Shown: positions 18,064-26,538 of the stretch, piece after piece
Position numbering within the stretch: the stretch's first letter is position 1
Layout of the letters: each line of letters starts with the position of its first letter
DNA from: an uncultured Opitutia bacterium
GTDB lineage: Bacteria; Verrucomicrobiota; Verrucomicrobiia; Opitutales; Opitutaceae
DNA: 47,048 bases
Direction of reading: 5' to 3'
Assembly (NCBI GenBank): GCA_903872505.1
Contig: CAIQKV010000017.1
Coordinates: forward strand, 1 to 47,048
Notes under the pieces: generated by a model
The model's database searches: none
The model's input: only the letters and a program-made list of their open reading frames with translations
Told to the model about the DNA's origin: nothing
Made by a program: the position numbers and the translations under genes

Positions 18064-18872
18064 GCGACTATCTCCAGCTGGCCGGCAAGACCGTCCTCGT
18101 GTTCGGCGTCGCGAACCGCAAAAGCGTCGCCTGGTTCGTCGCGCGCTCGCTCGAGGAGGCCGGCGCCCGCGTCGTCTACAGCGTGCGCTCGGAAGCGCGC
18201 CGCAAATCCCTCGAGACGCAGCTGGCCGGTAAGCCGGTGTTCGTCTGCGACGTCGAGCAGGAGAACGCCCCGGCGCGGCTCGCGGCGGAGCTCCTGGCCG
18301 CCGGCCACGCGCCGCTGCATGGCGTGGTGCACTCGATTGCGTTCGCGAATTACAGCGAGGGTTTCCGGCCGTTTCACGAGACGAAGCGCGCCGATTTCCT
18401 GCAGGCCATGGCCGTGTCGGCGTTCTCCCTCGTGGAGATCTCCCGCGCGCTCAAGCCGCTGCTGGCGCCGGACGCCTCGGTGGTCACGATCGGCATCTCC
18501 TCGCTGCTCGTCACGCCCGACAACTACGGCTACATGGGGCCGATCAAGGCCGCCCTCGACTCGAGCGTGCGCTTCCTCGCCAAGTCTTTCAGCGCCGACA
18601 GCGCCGTGCGCTTCAACGCGGTCGGGGCCGGGCCGCTCAAGACCAGCGCCTCGGCGGGCATCCCCGGCTACGTGGAGAGCTACCTCTACGCGTCGAAGCT
18701 CACCTTCCGCAAAAAGAACCTCGAGACGCAGGAGGTTGCCGACGCCGTGCTGTTCCTCCTCAGCGGGCGCAGCAGCGGGGTGAACGGCACGACGCTCGTC
18801 GTGGACGCGGGGCTTGGCTCCAACTATTTCGACCAGGAAATCATCCGGCTCGCCATGCGGCCCGAAAAGTGA
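18060..18872 (+). CDS. fabI: FabI-like enoyl-ACP reductase, divergent active site
   Basis: This 270-residue short-chain dehydrogenase is taken from GTG 18060, which overlaps the FabZ stop (GTGA). It opens with the FabI-specific cofactor loop [10 protein letters not shown] (about 16-25), and [12 protein letters not shown] (91-102) matches the FabI substrate region. Tyr156 and Lys163 keep the FabI Y-x6-K spacing. However, position 146, the other conserved active-site Tyr of E. coli FabI, falls in TIGISSLL and is Ile by direct alignment without gaps. The enzyme would reduce trans-2-enoyl-ACP with NAD(P)H, or a modified substrate. It lies 7 bp before oleA. Confidence 0.82.
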   Translation: MSDYLQLAGKTVLVFGVANRKSVAWFVARSLEEAGARVVYSVRSEARRKSLETQLAGKPVFVCDVEQENAPARLAAELLAAGHAPLHGVVHSIAFANYSEGFRPFHETKRADFLQAMAVSAFSLVEISRALKPLLAPDASVVTIGISSLLVTPDNYGYMGPIKAALDSSVRFLAKSFSADSAVRFNAVGAGPLKTSASAGIPGYVESYLYASKLTFRKKNLETQEVADAVLFLLSGRSSGVNGTTLVVDAGLGSNYFDQEIIRLAMRPEK

Positions 18873-18879
18873 GGCCCGC

Positions 18880-19914
18880 ATGAGGTTTGAAAACGTCTGC
18901 ATCGAGTCGCTCGCGGTGGCGCTCCCCGGGGAAATCTGGACCTCGGCGCAAATCGAGGAACGGCTGCGCCCGCTGTACGAGCGCCTGAAACTGCCCGCCG
19001 GCCGGCTGGAGCTGATGACCGGCATCCGCGAGCGGCGGATGTGGCCCGCCGGGACGCGTCCGTCCGACGCCAGCGCCGCCGCCGGCAAGGCCGTGCTTGC
19101 GAAATCCGCGCTGACTGCCGCGCAGGTGGAACTGTTCATCCACGCCGCCGTCAGCCGCGACATGCTCGAACCCGCCACGGCGTCGTTTGCGCACCGCAAG
19201 ATCGGGCTGCCGGGCACGGCGCAGATCTTCGACGTGTCCAACGCCTGCCTCGGCTTCCTGAATTCGCTGACCGTCGCCGCCGGGCTGATCGAGTCGGGCC
19301 AGATCCGCTGCGCGCTGGTAGTGGCGGGGGAGAACGGCCGGCCGCTCGTCGAGCAGACCATCGCCACGCTGCTGGAGCGCCCCCTCAGCCGGAACGAGAT
19401 CAAGCCGTACTTTGCCAACCTCACCATCGGCTCCGGCGCGGTGGCGGCGGTCGTCTGCCATCGTTCGCTCGTCCAGGGCCGGGCGCACCGGCTGCTTGGT
19501 GGCGTGGCGCGCGCCGCGACGCAGCACAGCGAGCTCTGCCAGGGCGATACGCACGGCGCCGAGTCGCTCGCGATGCAAACCGACTCGGAGCAGCTGCTGC
19601 TGGCCGGCGTCGCCCTCGCTCAGGAGACGTGGGGCGGGTTCACCGGTGCCGGCGGCTGGGCCGGGGACTCCTTCGACCGGTTTATCTGCCACCAGGTCGG
19701 CAGCACCCACCGCCGGCTGCTGTACGAAAAGCTCGGCCTCGATCTGGCGAAGGATTTTTCGACTTTCGAGACCTTGGGCAACACCGGCTCGGTCGCCTTG
19801 CCGGCAACGCTGGCGGCGGCACTCGACGCCGGCGCCATCCGCGAGGGGAACCGCGTCGGTCTGCTCGGCATCGGGAGCGGGCTCAACTGTCTCATGCTCG
19901 CGCTCGAATGGTGA
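18880..19914 (+). CDS. oleA: OleA-like thiolase for head-to-head acyl condensation
   Basis: This 344-residue thiolase-fold protein is taken from ATG 18880. Catalytic residues are Cys123 (FDVSNACLGF), His271 (FICHQVG) and Asn301 (LGNTGS), as in KAS III and OleA. Three features favour OleA over FabH: Glu97 in VSRDMLEPATAS lies where OleA carries its essential glutamate (Glu117 of the tagged Xanthomonas protein), the C-terminus LLGIGSGLNC matches OleA, and an OleB-like gene follows directly. OleA joins two acyl-CoA chains by non-decarboxylative Claisen condensation to a 2-alkyl-3-ketoacid. It overlaps the next gene by 7 bp. The call rests on remembered OleA sequence, not on a search. Confidence 0.85.
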   Translation: MRFENVCIESLAVALPGEIWTSAQIEERLRPLYERLKLPAGRLELMTGIRERRMWPAGTRPSDASAAAGKAVLAKSALTAAQVELFIHAAVSRDMLEPATASFAHRKIGLPGTAQIFDVSNACLGFLNSLTVAAGLIESGQIRCALVVAGENGRPLVEQTIATLLERPLSRNEIKPYFANLTIGSGAVAAVVCHRSLVQGRAHRLLGGVARAATQHSELCQGDTHGAESLAMQTDSEQLLLAGVALAQETWGGFTGAGGWAGDSFDRFICHQVGSTHRRLLYEKLGLDLAKDFSTFETLGNTGSVALPATLAAALDAGAIREGNRVGLLGIGSGLNCLMLALEW

Positions 19915-20801
19915 CCCCGCCGCAGCTTCCCGACTGGCTCGCACGCCAGTATCCCTTCGCCCCCGGCACGTTGGTCACCCCGGGCGGCGCCCGGATGAGC
20001 TATCTCGACGAGGGCCCGCGGCGCGACGAGGCGGTGCTGCTGCTGCACGGCAATCCGACCTGGTCGTTTTATTATCGCAACCTGGTTCGCGAGCTGTCCG
20101 CCGCGGGCCTGCGCTGCATCGCCCCCGATCACATCGGCATGGGCCTCTCGGCCAAGCCGGCTGACTATCCCTACACGCTCGCAACGCGGATCGCGGACAT
20201 CGAGGCGCTGGTGGTCTCGCTCGGGCTGAAGCGCGTGCACCTCGTGGTGCACGACTGGGGCGGGGCGATCGGATTTGGCTTCGCCGCGCGGCAGCCGGGG
20301 CTGATCGGGCGGCTGGTCATTCTCAACACGGCCGCGTTTGCCTCGCCGCGCATCCCGGCCCGCATCGCGCTCTGCCGCTGGCCGGGGCTCGGCCCGTGGC
20401 TGGTGCGCGGGTTCAACGGCTTTGCGTGGCCCGCGACCTTCATGGCCATGCACCGACGGAAACTGGCGGAAGAGGAGAAGAGAGGTTACCTGTTTCCCTA
20501 TGACTCGTGGGCCGCGCGCGTGGCGGTGAACGCCTTCGTGCGCGACATCCCCATGGATCCTTCGCACCCGAGCTGGGCCACGCTGGCGGCGGTCGAGGCG
20601 GGGCTGCCGCAGCTGGTCAACAACCCGGCGCTGCTGATCTGGGGCGGCCGCGACTTTTGCTTCAACGACTCATTTCTGGCCCGCTGGCGCGGGATTTTTC
20701 CCGCCGCGCGGTGCGAGCGCATCGCGGACGCGGGGCATTATGTGCTCGAGGACGCCGCCGAGCAGGTGATCCCGCTGATCAAGGCGCATCTGCTGAAGTA
20801 G
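19908..20801 (+). CDS. oleB: OleB-like alpha/beta hydrolase (haloalkane-dehalogenase fold)
   Basis: This 297-residue hydrolase is taken from ATG 19908, 7 bp inside oleA; GTG 19911 is an alternative. It has the oxyanion block HGNPTWSFYYR (47-57), nucleophile Asp116 in VVHDWGGA, a likely acid Asp249 in WGGRDF and His277 in DAGHYVLED. An Asp nucleophile in HDWGG is shared by haloalkane dehalogenases and OleB, which decarboxylates cis-beta-lactones to olefins. Adjacency to OleA favours OleB. No OleC (beta-lactone synthetase) or OleD (ketoacid reductase) gene follows in this window; the hairpin after the stop ends the block. Dehalogenase activity is the main alternative. Confidence 0.82.
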   Translation: MVTPPQLPDWLARQYPFAPGTLVTPGGARMSYLDEGPRRDEAVLLLHGNPTWSFYYRNLVRELSAAGLRCIAPDHIGMGLSAKPADYPYTLATRIADIEALVVSLGLKRVHLVVHDWGGAIGFGFAARQPGLIGRLVILNTAAFASPRIPARIALCRWPGLGPWLVRGFNGFAWPATFMAMHRRKLAEEEKRGYLFPYDSWAARVAVNAFVRDIPMDPSHPSWATLAAVEAGLPQLVNNPALLIWGGRDFCFNDSFLARWRGIFPAARCERIADAGHYVLEDAAEQVIPLIKAHLLK

Positions 20802-20827
20802 GGCGGGGTCTTCGACCCGCCCTTTTG
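20801..20827 (+). terminator. terminator hairpin after oleB
   Basis: GGGCGGG and CCCGCCC pair around a loop containing TTCG, followed by TTTT. The first base overlaps the oleB stop codon. It ends the fatty-acid/ole block. Confidence 0.8.
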
Positions 20828-20862
20828 TACAGCAGGTATTTGCCCGTTTTCAGGGTCAGGCA

Positions 20863-20884
20863 GGGCGGGTCAAAGACCCCGCCC
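20863..20884 (-). repeat. mirror copy of the oleB hairpin, end of malQ
   Basis: On the minus strand this 22-mer differs by one base from 20801-20822 (loop CTTTG for CTTCG). It lies 7 bp after the malQ stop and can fold the same way, though without a good T tract on its own strand. The pair looks like an inverted REP/BIME-type unit, or a terminator duplicated for two convergent genes. Confidence 0.6.
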
Positions 20885-20891
20885 AACAACT

Positions 20892-22415
20892 TCACCGCCG
20901 GTAGAGCGCCGCCAGTTCGCGCAGGTAGCCGGCGGAATTCTTCTGCAGAACGGCCAGTTCCTCGCTCCGGAAGCGCCAGGCCCAGTTGCCCTGCGGCTGA
21001 CCGGGGCTGTTGAACCGCGCGGCCGACCCAAGCCCGAGCAGATCCTGGAAGGCAACGATGGCGAGGTTGCAGACCGAGGCGTAGGCGGTGCGCAGGAAAT
21101 CCCCGCTGATATCCTGTCCGTTGACGCGCAGGTAGCGCCGCACGTGGTCCCGGGTTTTTTCGTCCGCGCTGCCGTACCAGCCGAGCGTAGTGTCGTTGTC
21201 GTGCGTGCCGGGGTACACGACGCAGTTGGCGCGGAGATTGTGGGGCAGGTAGAAATTGTCCGAGCCGCCGCCGAAGGCGAACTGCAGCACGGCCATGCCC
21301 GGCAGGCCGGTCGCCTCGCGCAGCGCCAGCACCGCCGGGGTGAGGGTGCCGAGGTCCTCGGCGATCAGCTTCGCGCCAGGGAGCGCGGCTCGCACCGCGC
21401 GGAAGAATTCCAGCCCCGGGCCGGGCAGCCAGCGGCCGGGCCGGGCGGTCGCGGAACCGGCCGGGATCGACCAATAGGACTCGAACCCGCGGAAGTGGTC
21501 GATGCGCACGACGTCAAACAGGGTGAAGTTGGCCTTCAGCCGGGCGATCCACCACGCATAGCCCTCGGCCGCGTGCACCGGCCAGTCGTAGAGGGGATTG
21601 CCCCAGAGCTGGCCGTCGGCCGAAAAATAGTCGGGCGGGCAGCCGGCGACGGCGGTGGGCCGAGAGGTCTTGGGATCGAGCTGGAAATACTTCGGGTTCG
21701 CCCAGACATCGGCGCTGTCCGGCGCCGCGAAGATCGGGGCGTCGCCGATGATCGCGATGCCCAGCTTCGCCGCGCGGGCGCGGAGCTGCGACCACTGGCC
21801 GAAAAACAGATACTGGATGAACTCGTAGGCCTCGATCCGCGCGGCCAGCTGGGGCGGTGCCGGGGTTTTGCGGGAACCGGCTGCGGTGCGGACCTCCGCG
21901 GGCCATTCCCACCAGGGCCGGCCCTTGAAATGCTCCTTCAGGGCGGAAAAGCGCGCGTAGTCGGGCAGCCAACCGGATTGCGCGCGGCGGAAGGCCTCAA
22001 AGTCGCCATAGGGCAGCTTGCGCCGGCCGCTGCGCACAAATTCGTCGGCCGCCTTGAACAGGACGGGCCATTTGCGCAGGTACAGCTCGCCAAAATCCAC
22101 GCGCTCGGCGCTGAGTTCGCGCAGCGGGCGGATCGCCTCGGCGTCCACGAGACCGGCGCGCACCAGCGCGGCGACATCGATCAGGTACGGATTGCCCGCG
22201 AACGCCGAGAAGCACTGGTAGGGTGAATCGCCATATCCCGTCGGACCGAGCGGGCAGATCTGCCAGGATTTGAACCCGGCGAGGGCGAGAAACTCCAGGA
22301 AGGCGGCCGCGTTCTCGTCCAGGGAACCGATGCCGTAAGGTCCGGGCAGGGACGTCGGGTGCAGGAGGACACCGGCGCTGCGATCCTTCAGCCAGTTGAA
22401 GAGCGGCTCATTCAT
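20892..22415 (-). CDS. malQ: 4-alpha-glucanotransferase (amylomaltase, GH77)
   Basis: This 507-residue cytoplasmic enzyme transfers glucan segments between maltodextrins during glycogen or maltose metabolism. It is taken from ATG 22415. GH77 landmarks are present: the N-terminal block GVLLHPTSLPGPYGIGSLD, the catalytic nucleophile region VVRIDHFRGFESYW, the acid/base EDLGTLTP and the third carboxylate in PGTHDNDTTLGWY. Length fits the family. It is last in the minus-strand run after lepB (53 bp gap). The AT-rich stretch at about 22425-22445, including TATTAT, could hold its own promoter. Confidence 0.96.
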   Translation of the reverse strand: MNEPLFNWLKDRSAGVLLHPTSLPGPYGIGSLDENAAAFLEFLALAGFKSWQICPLGPTGYGDSPYQCFSAFAGNPYLIDVAALVRAGLVDAEAIRPLRELSAERVDFGELYLRKWPVLFKAADEFVRSGRRKLPYGDFEAFRRAQSGWLPDYARFSALKEHFKGRPWWEWPAEVRTAAGSRKTPAPPQLAARIEAYEFIQYLFFGQWSQLRARAAKLGIAIIGDAPIFAAPDSADVWANPKYFQLDPKTSRPTAVAGCPPDYFSADGQLWGNPLYDWPVHAAEGYAWWIARLKANFTLFDVVRIDHFRGFESYWSIPAGSATARPGRWLPGPGLEFFRAVRAALPGAKLIAEDLGTLTPAVLALREATGLPGMAVLQFAFGGGSDNFYLPHNLRANCVVYPGTHDNDTTLGWYGSADEKTRDHVRRYLRVNGQDISGDFLRTAYASVCNLAIVAFQDLLGLGSAARFNSPGQPQGNWAWRFRSEELAVLQKNSAGYLRELAALYRR

Positions 22416-22468
22416 GCACAACGATAGTTAACATAATATCTATTGTGCGTGTTTTACCTATGAGCATT

Positions 22469-23767
22469 TTACCGGGATGGACCCCATCGGCGGGAGACTG
22501 GAAAATAGATGAACAAGGGCCTCCCAACCGCCTCCTTGGCCGGTACGAAACCCCAATACCGGCCATCCATGCTGATCCCCGAGTTGTCGCCCATGGCGAA
22601 AAACGACCGTTCCGGGACGGTCAACGACTCGTCAGCGGTGAGCAGATAGTTGGCGCGTCCGGCCGGCCCATAAAAGTAGCCCTCATATTTCCCCTCGCGG
22701 CGCGCGTTCATGCCAAAAGCGTCGGCGCCGGTGATCGGTTTGCCATTCCGGTAAATCACCGGCTCGTGGATCTGGATGGTGTCCCCGGGCGTGCCGACCA
22801 ACCGTTTGATGTAATACTGATCCACGCCGATGCCCGGAATTCGGGCCGTACTGAACACGAACCCCTGCCCTACCTGCGGCCGGACGAAGTTGTAGCTCAC
22901 GCGATCCACGAAGAGCTGGTCCCCGGTAATCTCGTCAAACGCCAGCAGCCGTTCGCCGGCCCGCACCTGCCGGCCGCTGCGGATGCAGCGGGTCGGGACT
23001 CCGTCCACCATGCGGTCCACATATTCGCCGGCGTTCAGTTTTTCCTGCAGCAGGGCCCCGAGCCGGCGCGGCGATGAGCCATGCGTGGATGCAAAAAAGG
23101 CATCGTACACCACCCAGTCGAAGTCGAAATCAAGCGGCAGGCGCACCGTGACGGGCTGGTCGCCGACCAGCAGGGTGTATTCGCGCAACTGGGTGGGGAT
23201 CACCAGCCACGCATGGCCGGGGACAATGCGGCAGTGCACGATCCCGCGGCTTTGCTCGCCGCCGACGGGGATCAGCACCTCGCCCGCCACGGGGGCGTCC
23301 AGCCGGTGGGGCCAGGCACCATACGCCACCGCCCGGGCGGCCACCGCCAGCGGGCCGGGTTCCGCGGCGGGCTGGCTGAAAACCTCGGGCGTCATGCCAT
23401 AGTAGGTCGGCCACATCGAGTTCGTGGGAATCTTGAACGGCTGCACGAAGTACGTGCGGACGCCGATGATCACGATCGCCGCCACCAGGAAGAACTCCAC
23501 GTTCTCGACCAGCGCCGACCGGGGATAAATCGCCCCGCCGGTGCGCTGCAGCACGGGCTCGAGGGCCTCGATGCTCAGCTTCAGCTTGCCCGCCTCGGCC
23601 TTCGTTTTGTAACGCTGCCGCAGCTCGTCGATGCGCGCCCGCAGTTCGCCCGCCTCGCGCTCGGTCAGCCGGTCGCGGCGAAAATGCCAGACCTTGTCCG
23701 CCACCTCGAGCCAGTGGACGGCGCTGGCGCGGATCTTTTTTTCCTGCGAGGCGAAGAGTCCGAACAT
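22469..23767 (-). CDS. lepB: signal peptidase I with large insertion in the catalytic core
   Basis: This 432-residue protein is longer than usual (E. coli LepB 324). A charged, helical N-terminal region (about 1-85) precedes one transmembrane helix (about 90-105). Catalytic Ser117 lies in IPTNSMWPTY and Lys321 in QYYIKRLVGTPGD; the C-terminal box is MGDNSGISMDGRYWGFVP. In E. coli the catalytic pair is 55 residues apart; here the gap is 204, because about 150 residues are inserted between the Ser box and the following GDQLFVDRVSY segment. It removes signal peptides from exported proteins. Its gene is 12 bp after lepA, a common lepA-lepB pairing. Confidence 0.93.
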   Translation of the reverse strand: MFGLFASQEKKIRASAVHWLEVADKVWHFRRDRLTEREAGELRARIDELRQRYKTKAEAGKLKLSIEALEPVLQRTGGAIYPRSALVENVEFFLVAAIVIIGVRTYFVQPFKIPTNSMWPTYYGMTPEVFSQPAAEPGPLAVAARAVAYGAWPHRLDAPVAGEVLIPVGGEQSRGIVHCRIVPGHAWLVIPTQLREYTLLVGDQPVTVRLPLDFDFDWVVYDAFFASTHGSSPRRLGALLQEKLNAGEYVDRMVDGVPTRCIRSGRQVRAGERLLAFDEITGDQLFVDRVSYNFVRPQVGQGFVFSTARIPGIGVDQYYIKRLVGTPGDTIQIHEPVIYRNGKPITGADAFGMNARREGKYEGYFYGPAGRANYLLTADESLTVPERSFFAMGDNSGISMDGRYWGFVPAKEAVGRPLFIYFPVSRRWGPSR

Positions 23768-23779
23768 GGGGAAAACGGG

Positions 23780-25579
23780 TCAGTTGTTCTGCAGCACCTT
23801 GATGAAGGCATCTGGTGGGATGGAAACTTTGCCGATTTGTTTCATCTTCTTTTTGCCCTCCTTCTGCTTGTCGAGGAGCTTCCGCTTGCGGCTGATGTCG
23901 CCGCCATAGCACTTGGAGGTCACGTCCTTGCGCATCTCGCGGACGTTGTCGCGGGCGATGACCTTGCCGCCGATGGCCGCCTGGATCGCGACCTTGAACA
24001 TCTGCGGCGGGATGATCTTCGCGAGTTTCTCGCACAGCTGGCGGCCCTTGGCCTCGGCCTTGTCCCGGTGCACGATGCATGCAAACGCGTCCACCGGCTC
24101 GGCATTGATCAGGATGTCCATCTTCACGAGGTCCGACACCTGGTAGTCGCCCAGATCGTAGTCCATCGAGCCGTAGCCGTGCGTGATGCTCTTCAGCCGG
24201 TCGTTGAAATCGACGAGGATCTCGTTCAGCGGCAGGACGGCGCGCAGCATCACCCGGCTCTGGTCGAGCGTGTCGGTGTGCTCGCAGACGCCGCGCTTTT
24301 CCATGATGAGGGCGAGGATGTCGCCCATCGAGTCGTTCGGGAGGATGATCGAGGCGCGGATGGTCGGCTCGCGGATCTCGATGATCGTGCCGGGGTCCGG
24401 CAGGTTGACCGGGTTGTCGACCTCGATCATCTCGCCGCCGTGCTTGATCACGTGGTAGATCACGCTCGGGTACGTCGAGATGATGTCCACGTCGTGCTCC
24501 CGCCGGATGCGCTCCTGCATGATCTCCATGTGCAGCAGTCCGAGGAAGCCGCAGCGAAAACCGAACCCGAGCGCGAGCGAACTCTCCGACGAATACACGA
24601 AGGCCGCGTCGTTCAGGTGCAGGCGGCCGAGCGCGGCCTTGAGCTTCTCATAGTCGTCGCTCTCGAGTGGATAAAGCCCGCAGAACACCATCGGGTGGAC
24701 CTCCTTGTAGCCGGGCAGCATCTCGGTCGCGGGCCGCGCCGCCAGCGTGATGGTGTCGCCGGTCTTCACGTCGGTGGTGTTCTTGATGCTCGAGACGATG
24801 TAGCCGACATCGCCGGCGCCGAGCGCGGCGATCTTGGTCATCTTCGGCATGAACACCCCGACCTCCTTCACCTCGGCCTTCTGGCCGTTGCTCATCAGCA
24901 TCATCATGTCGTTCGCCTTGATGGTGCCGGAAAACACGCGCACGTAGGCGATGCAGCCGCGGTAGGAATCGTAGAGCGAATCAAACACCAGGGCCCGGGC
25001 CTGCGGGTATGTCGCCCAGCGCGGCGGCGGCACGCGGCTCACCACGGCCTCAAGGATGTCCACGATGCCGATGCCCGCCTTGCCGCTGGCCAGGATCGCC
25101 TCCTCGGCCGGGATCGAGAGGATGTCCTCCAGCTGCCGCGTGCAGAGCTCGAGGTTCGCGCTGGGCAGGTCGATCTTGTTGATGACCGGGATGACCTTGA
25201 GCTTCTGGGCGAACGCCAGGTGGGCGTTCGCGACGGTCTGCGCCTCGACGCCCTGGCCCGCGTCGATCAGCAGCACCGCGCCCTCGCATGCCGCCAGGCT
25301 GCGGGACACCTCGTAGGAAAAGTCCACGTGGCCCGGCGTGTCCATCAGGTTGAGCTTGTAGTCATGCCCGTCCTTCGCGCGGTACGTCATCGTGACCGGG
25401 TGCGACTTGATCGTGATGCCGCGCTCCTTCTCCAGGTCCATGGAGTCGAGGTGCTGGTCGGTCATCACGCGCTGGGCGACGGTGTTGGTGTGCTCCAGCA
25501 GCCGGTCGGACAGCGTGGTCTTGCCGTGATCGACGTGCGCGATGATGCAGAAATTGCGGGTGTACTTAGTAGCGGGCAT
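23780..25579 (-). CDS. lepA: elongation factor 4 (LepA), back-translocating GTPase
   Basis: This 599-residue translational GTPase is taken from ATG 25579, the usual MxxxxxRNFCIIAHVDHGK-type start; the open frame upstream of this is a shadow of fabD. GTPase motifs are AHVDHGKTT (G1), the switch I threonine in RGITIKSH, DTPGH (G3) and NKIDLP (G4). The C-terminal LepA domain ends FIKVLQNN. LepA binds ribosomes and helps with stalled or mistranslocated complexes and with biogenesis. It starts 2 bp after the fabD stop, so the two are probably translationally linked, and lepB follows after 12 bp. Confidence 0.98.
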   Translation of the reverse strand: MPATKYTRNFCIIAHVDHGKTTLSDRLLEHTNTVAQRVMTDQHLDSMDLEKERGITIKSHPVTMTYRAKDGHDYKLNLMDTPGHVDFSYEVSRSLAACEGAVLLIDAGQGVEAQTVANAHLAFAQKLKVIPVINKIDLPSANLELCTRQLEDILSIPAEEAILASGKAGIGIVDILEAVVSRVPPPRWATYPQARALVFDSLYDSYRGCIAYVRVFSGTIKANDMMMLMSNGQKAEVKEVGVFMPKMTKIAALGAGDVGYIVSSIKNTTDVKTGDTITLAARPATEMLPGYKEVHPMVFCGLYPLESDDYEKLKAALGRLHLNDAAFVYSSESSLALGFGFRCGFLGLLHMEIMQERIRREHDVDIISTYPSVIYHVIKHGGEMIEVDNPVNLPDPGTIIEIREPTIRASIILPNDSMGDILALIMEKRGVCEHTDTLDQSRVMLRAVLPLNEILVDFNDRLKSITHGYGSMDYDLGDYQVSDLVKMDILINAEPVDAFACIVHRDKAEAKGRQLCEKLAKIIPPQMFKVAIQAAIGGKVIARDNVREMRKDVTSKCYGGDISRKRKLLDKQKEGKKKMKQIGKVSIPPDAFIKVLQNN

Positions 25580-25581
25580 CG

Positions 25582-26493
25582 TCAGGCGGTCAGGTCGGCA
25601 TACTCCGCGTAACTCTTCACCACCCACGTCTTCTCCGTGCGCCGGGCGAGACCGGCGAGCACGCCGCCGGGGCCGAGTTCCCAGAACTCCGTCGCGCCCG
25701 CGGCCGCCGCGCTCCGCATGCAGTCCTCCCAGAGCACGGACGAGACGACCTGGCGGACCAGCGCGGCCTTGAGGTCGGCCGGCGCCGCCACGGCCTGGCC
25801 GGTGGTGTTGGTGAAGACGGTGAACATTGGTGCGGCAAACTCCACGCTCTCCAGAAATTTCGCAAACGCCACCCGGGCCGGCTCCATCAGGCGCGAATGG
25901 TAGGCGCCGGCGACATTGAGCGGGATGACCTTCTTGATGCCACGGTCCTTGGCCGCCGCGACGGCCGTCTCGATCCGGGCCTTCTCGCCGGAGACGATGA
26001 TCTGGCCCGGGGCGTTGAAATTGGCTGCCTCGATGCCAAACTCGCGGCACAACTCGAGCACCTTGGCGCGCTCCTCGCCGACGATAGCCGCCATCCCGCC
26101 CGTCGTCTGCTCGCAGGCCTGCTGCATGAGCCGGCCGCGCTCCGCGACCACCCGCAGGCCGGTCGCGAAGTCAAACACGCCGGCGGCGCAATACGCCGTC
26201 ACCTCGCCGAGGCTAAGGCCGAGCGCGTAGTTGGGCTCGCCGGCCGGGATCCGGCCCAGTTCGCGCAGCGCGGCCAGCAGCGCCAGCCCGTGCACAAAAA
26301 GCGCCGGCTGGCAGACCTTGGTCTGTGTCAGCTCGGCCTCCGGACCTTCGAAGGAAATTTTGGCCAAATCCCACCCCAGCACGGTGTTCGCCTGTGCATA
26401 GAGTGCGCGCGCCGCCGGCGAGTGCTCGGCCAGCGTCTTCCCCATCCCGACTTTTTGGGCTCCCTGACCGGAAAAAATTAGTGCCAATGCCAT
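25582..26493 (-). CDS. fabD: malonyl-CoA:ACP transacylase
   Basis: This 303-residue enzyme loads malonyl units onto ACP for fatty-acid synthesis. It is taken from ATG 26493 (MALALIFSGQGAQKVGMG); an upstream frame to 26535 adds 14 residues with no family match. Catalytic Ser94 is in GLSLGE, Arg121 in RLMQQA and His199 in GAYHSRLM. GLSLGE replaces the commoner GHSLGE, a known variation in several lineages. It is followed by lepA 2 bp on. This is the only malonyl transferase in the window and could also feed the 11469-20801 cluster. Confidence 0.96.
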   Translation of the reverse strand: MALALIFSGQGAQKVGMGKTLAEHSPAARALYAQANTVLGWDLAKISFEGPEAELTQTKVCQPALFVHGLALLAALRELGRIPAGEPNYALGLSLGEVTAYCAAGVFDFATGLRVVAERGRLMQQACEQTTGGMAAIVGEERAKVLELCREFGIEAANFNAPGQIIVSGEKARIETAVAAAKDRGIKKVIPLNVAGAYHSRLMEPARVAFAKFLESVEFAAPMFTVFTNTTGQAVAAPADLKAALVRQVVSSVLWEDCMRSAAAAGATEFWELGPGGVLAGLARRTEKTWVVKSYAEYADLTA

Positions 26494-26538
26494 GGTTGAA
26501 CCGGCTAGAAAATCGCCCGCCCCCGTAAAAACCAAGCC

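Noticed and set aside
11469..20801. calling the lipid block a ladderane cluster
   Set aside because: The CrtI-like, KAS, ACP and FabZ genes resemble parts of anammox ladderane sets, but no radical SAM or methyltransferase gene is present, and OleA/OleB point elsewhere.
23081..25612. 843-residue + strand frame over lepB and lepA
   Set aside because: Composition is biased toward His/Val/Asp/Arg, and both opposite genes are certain.
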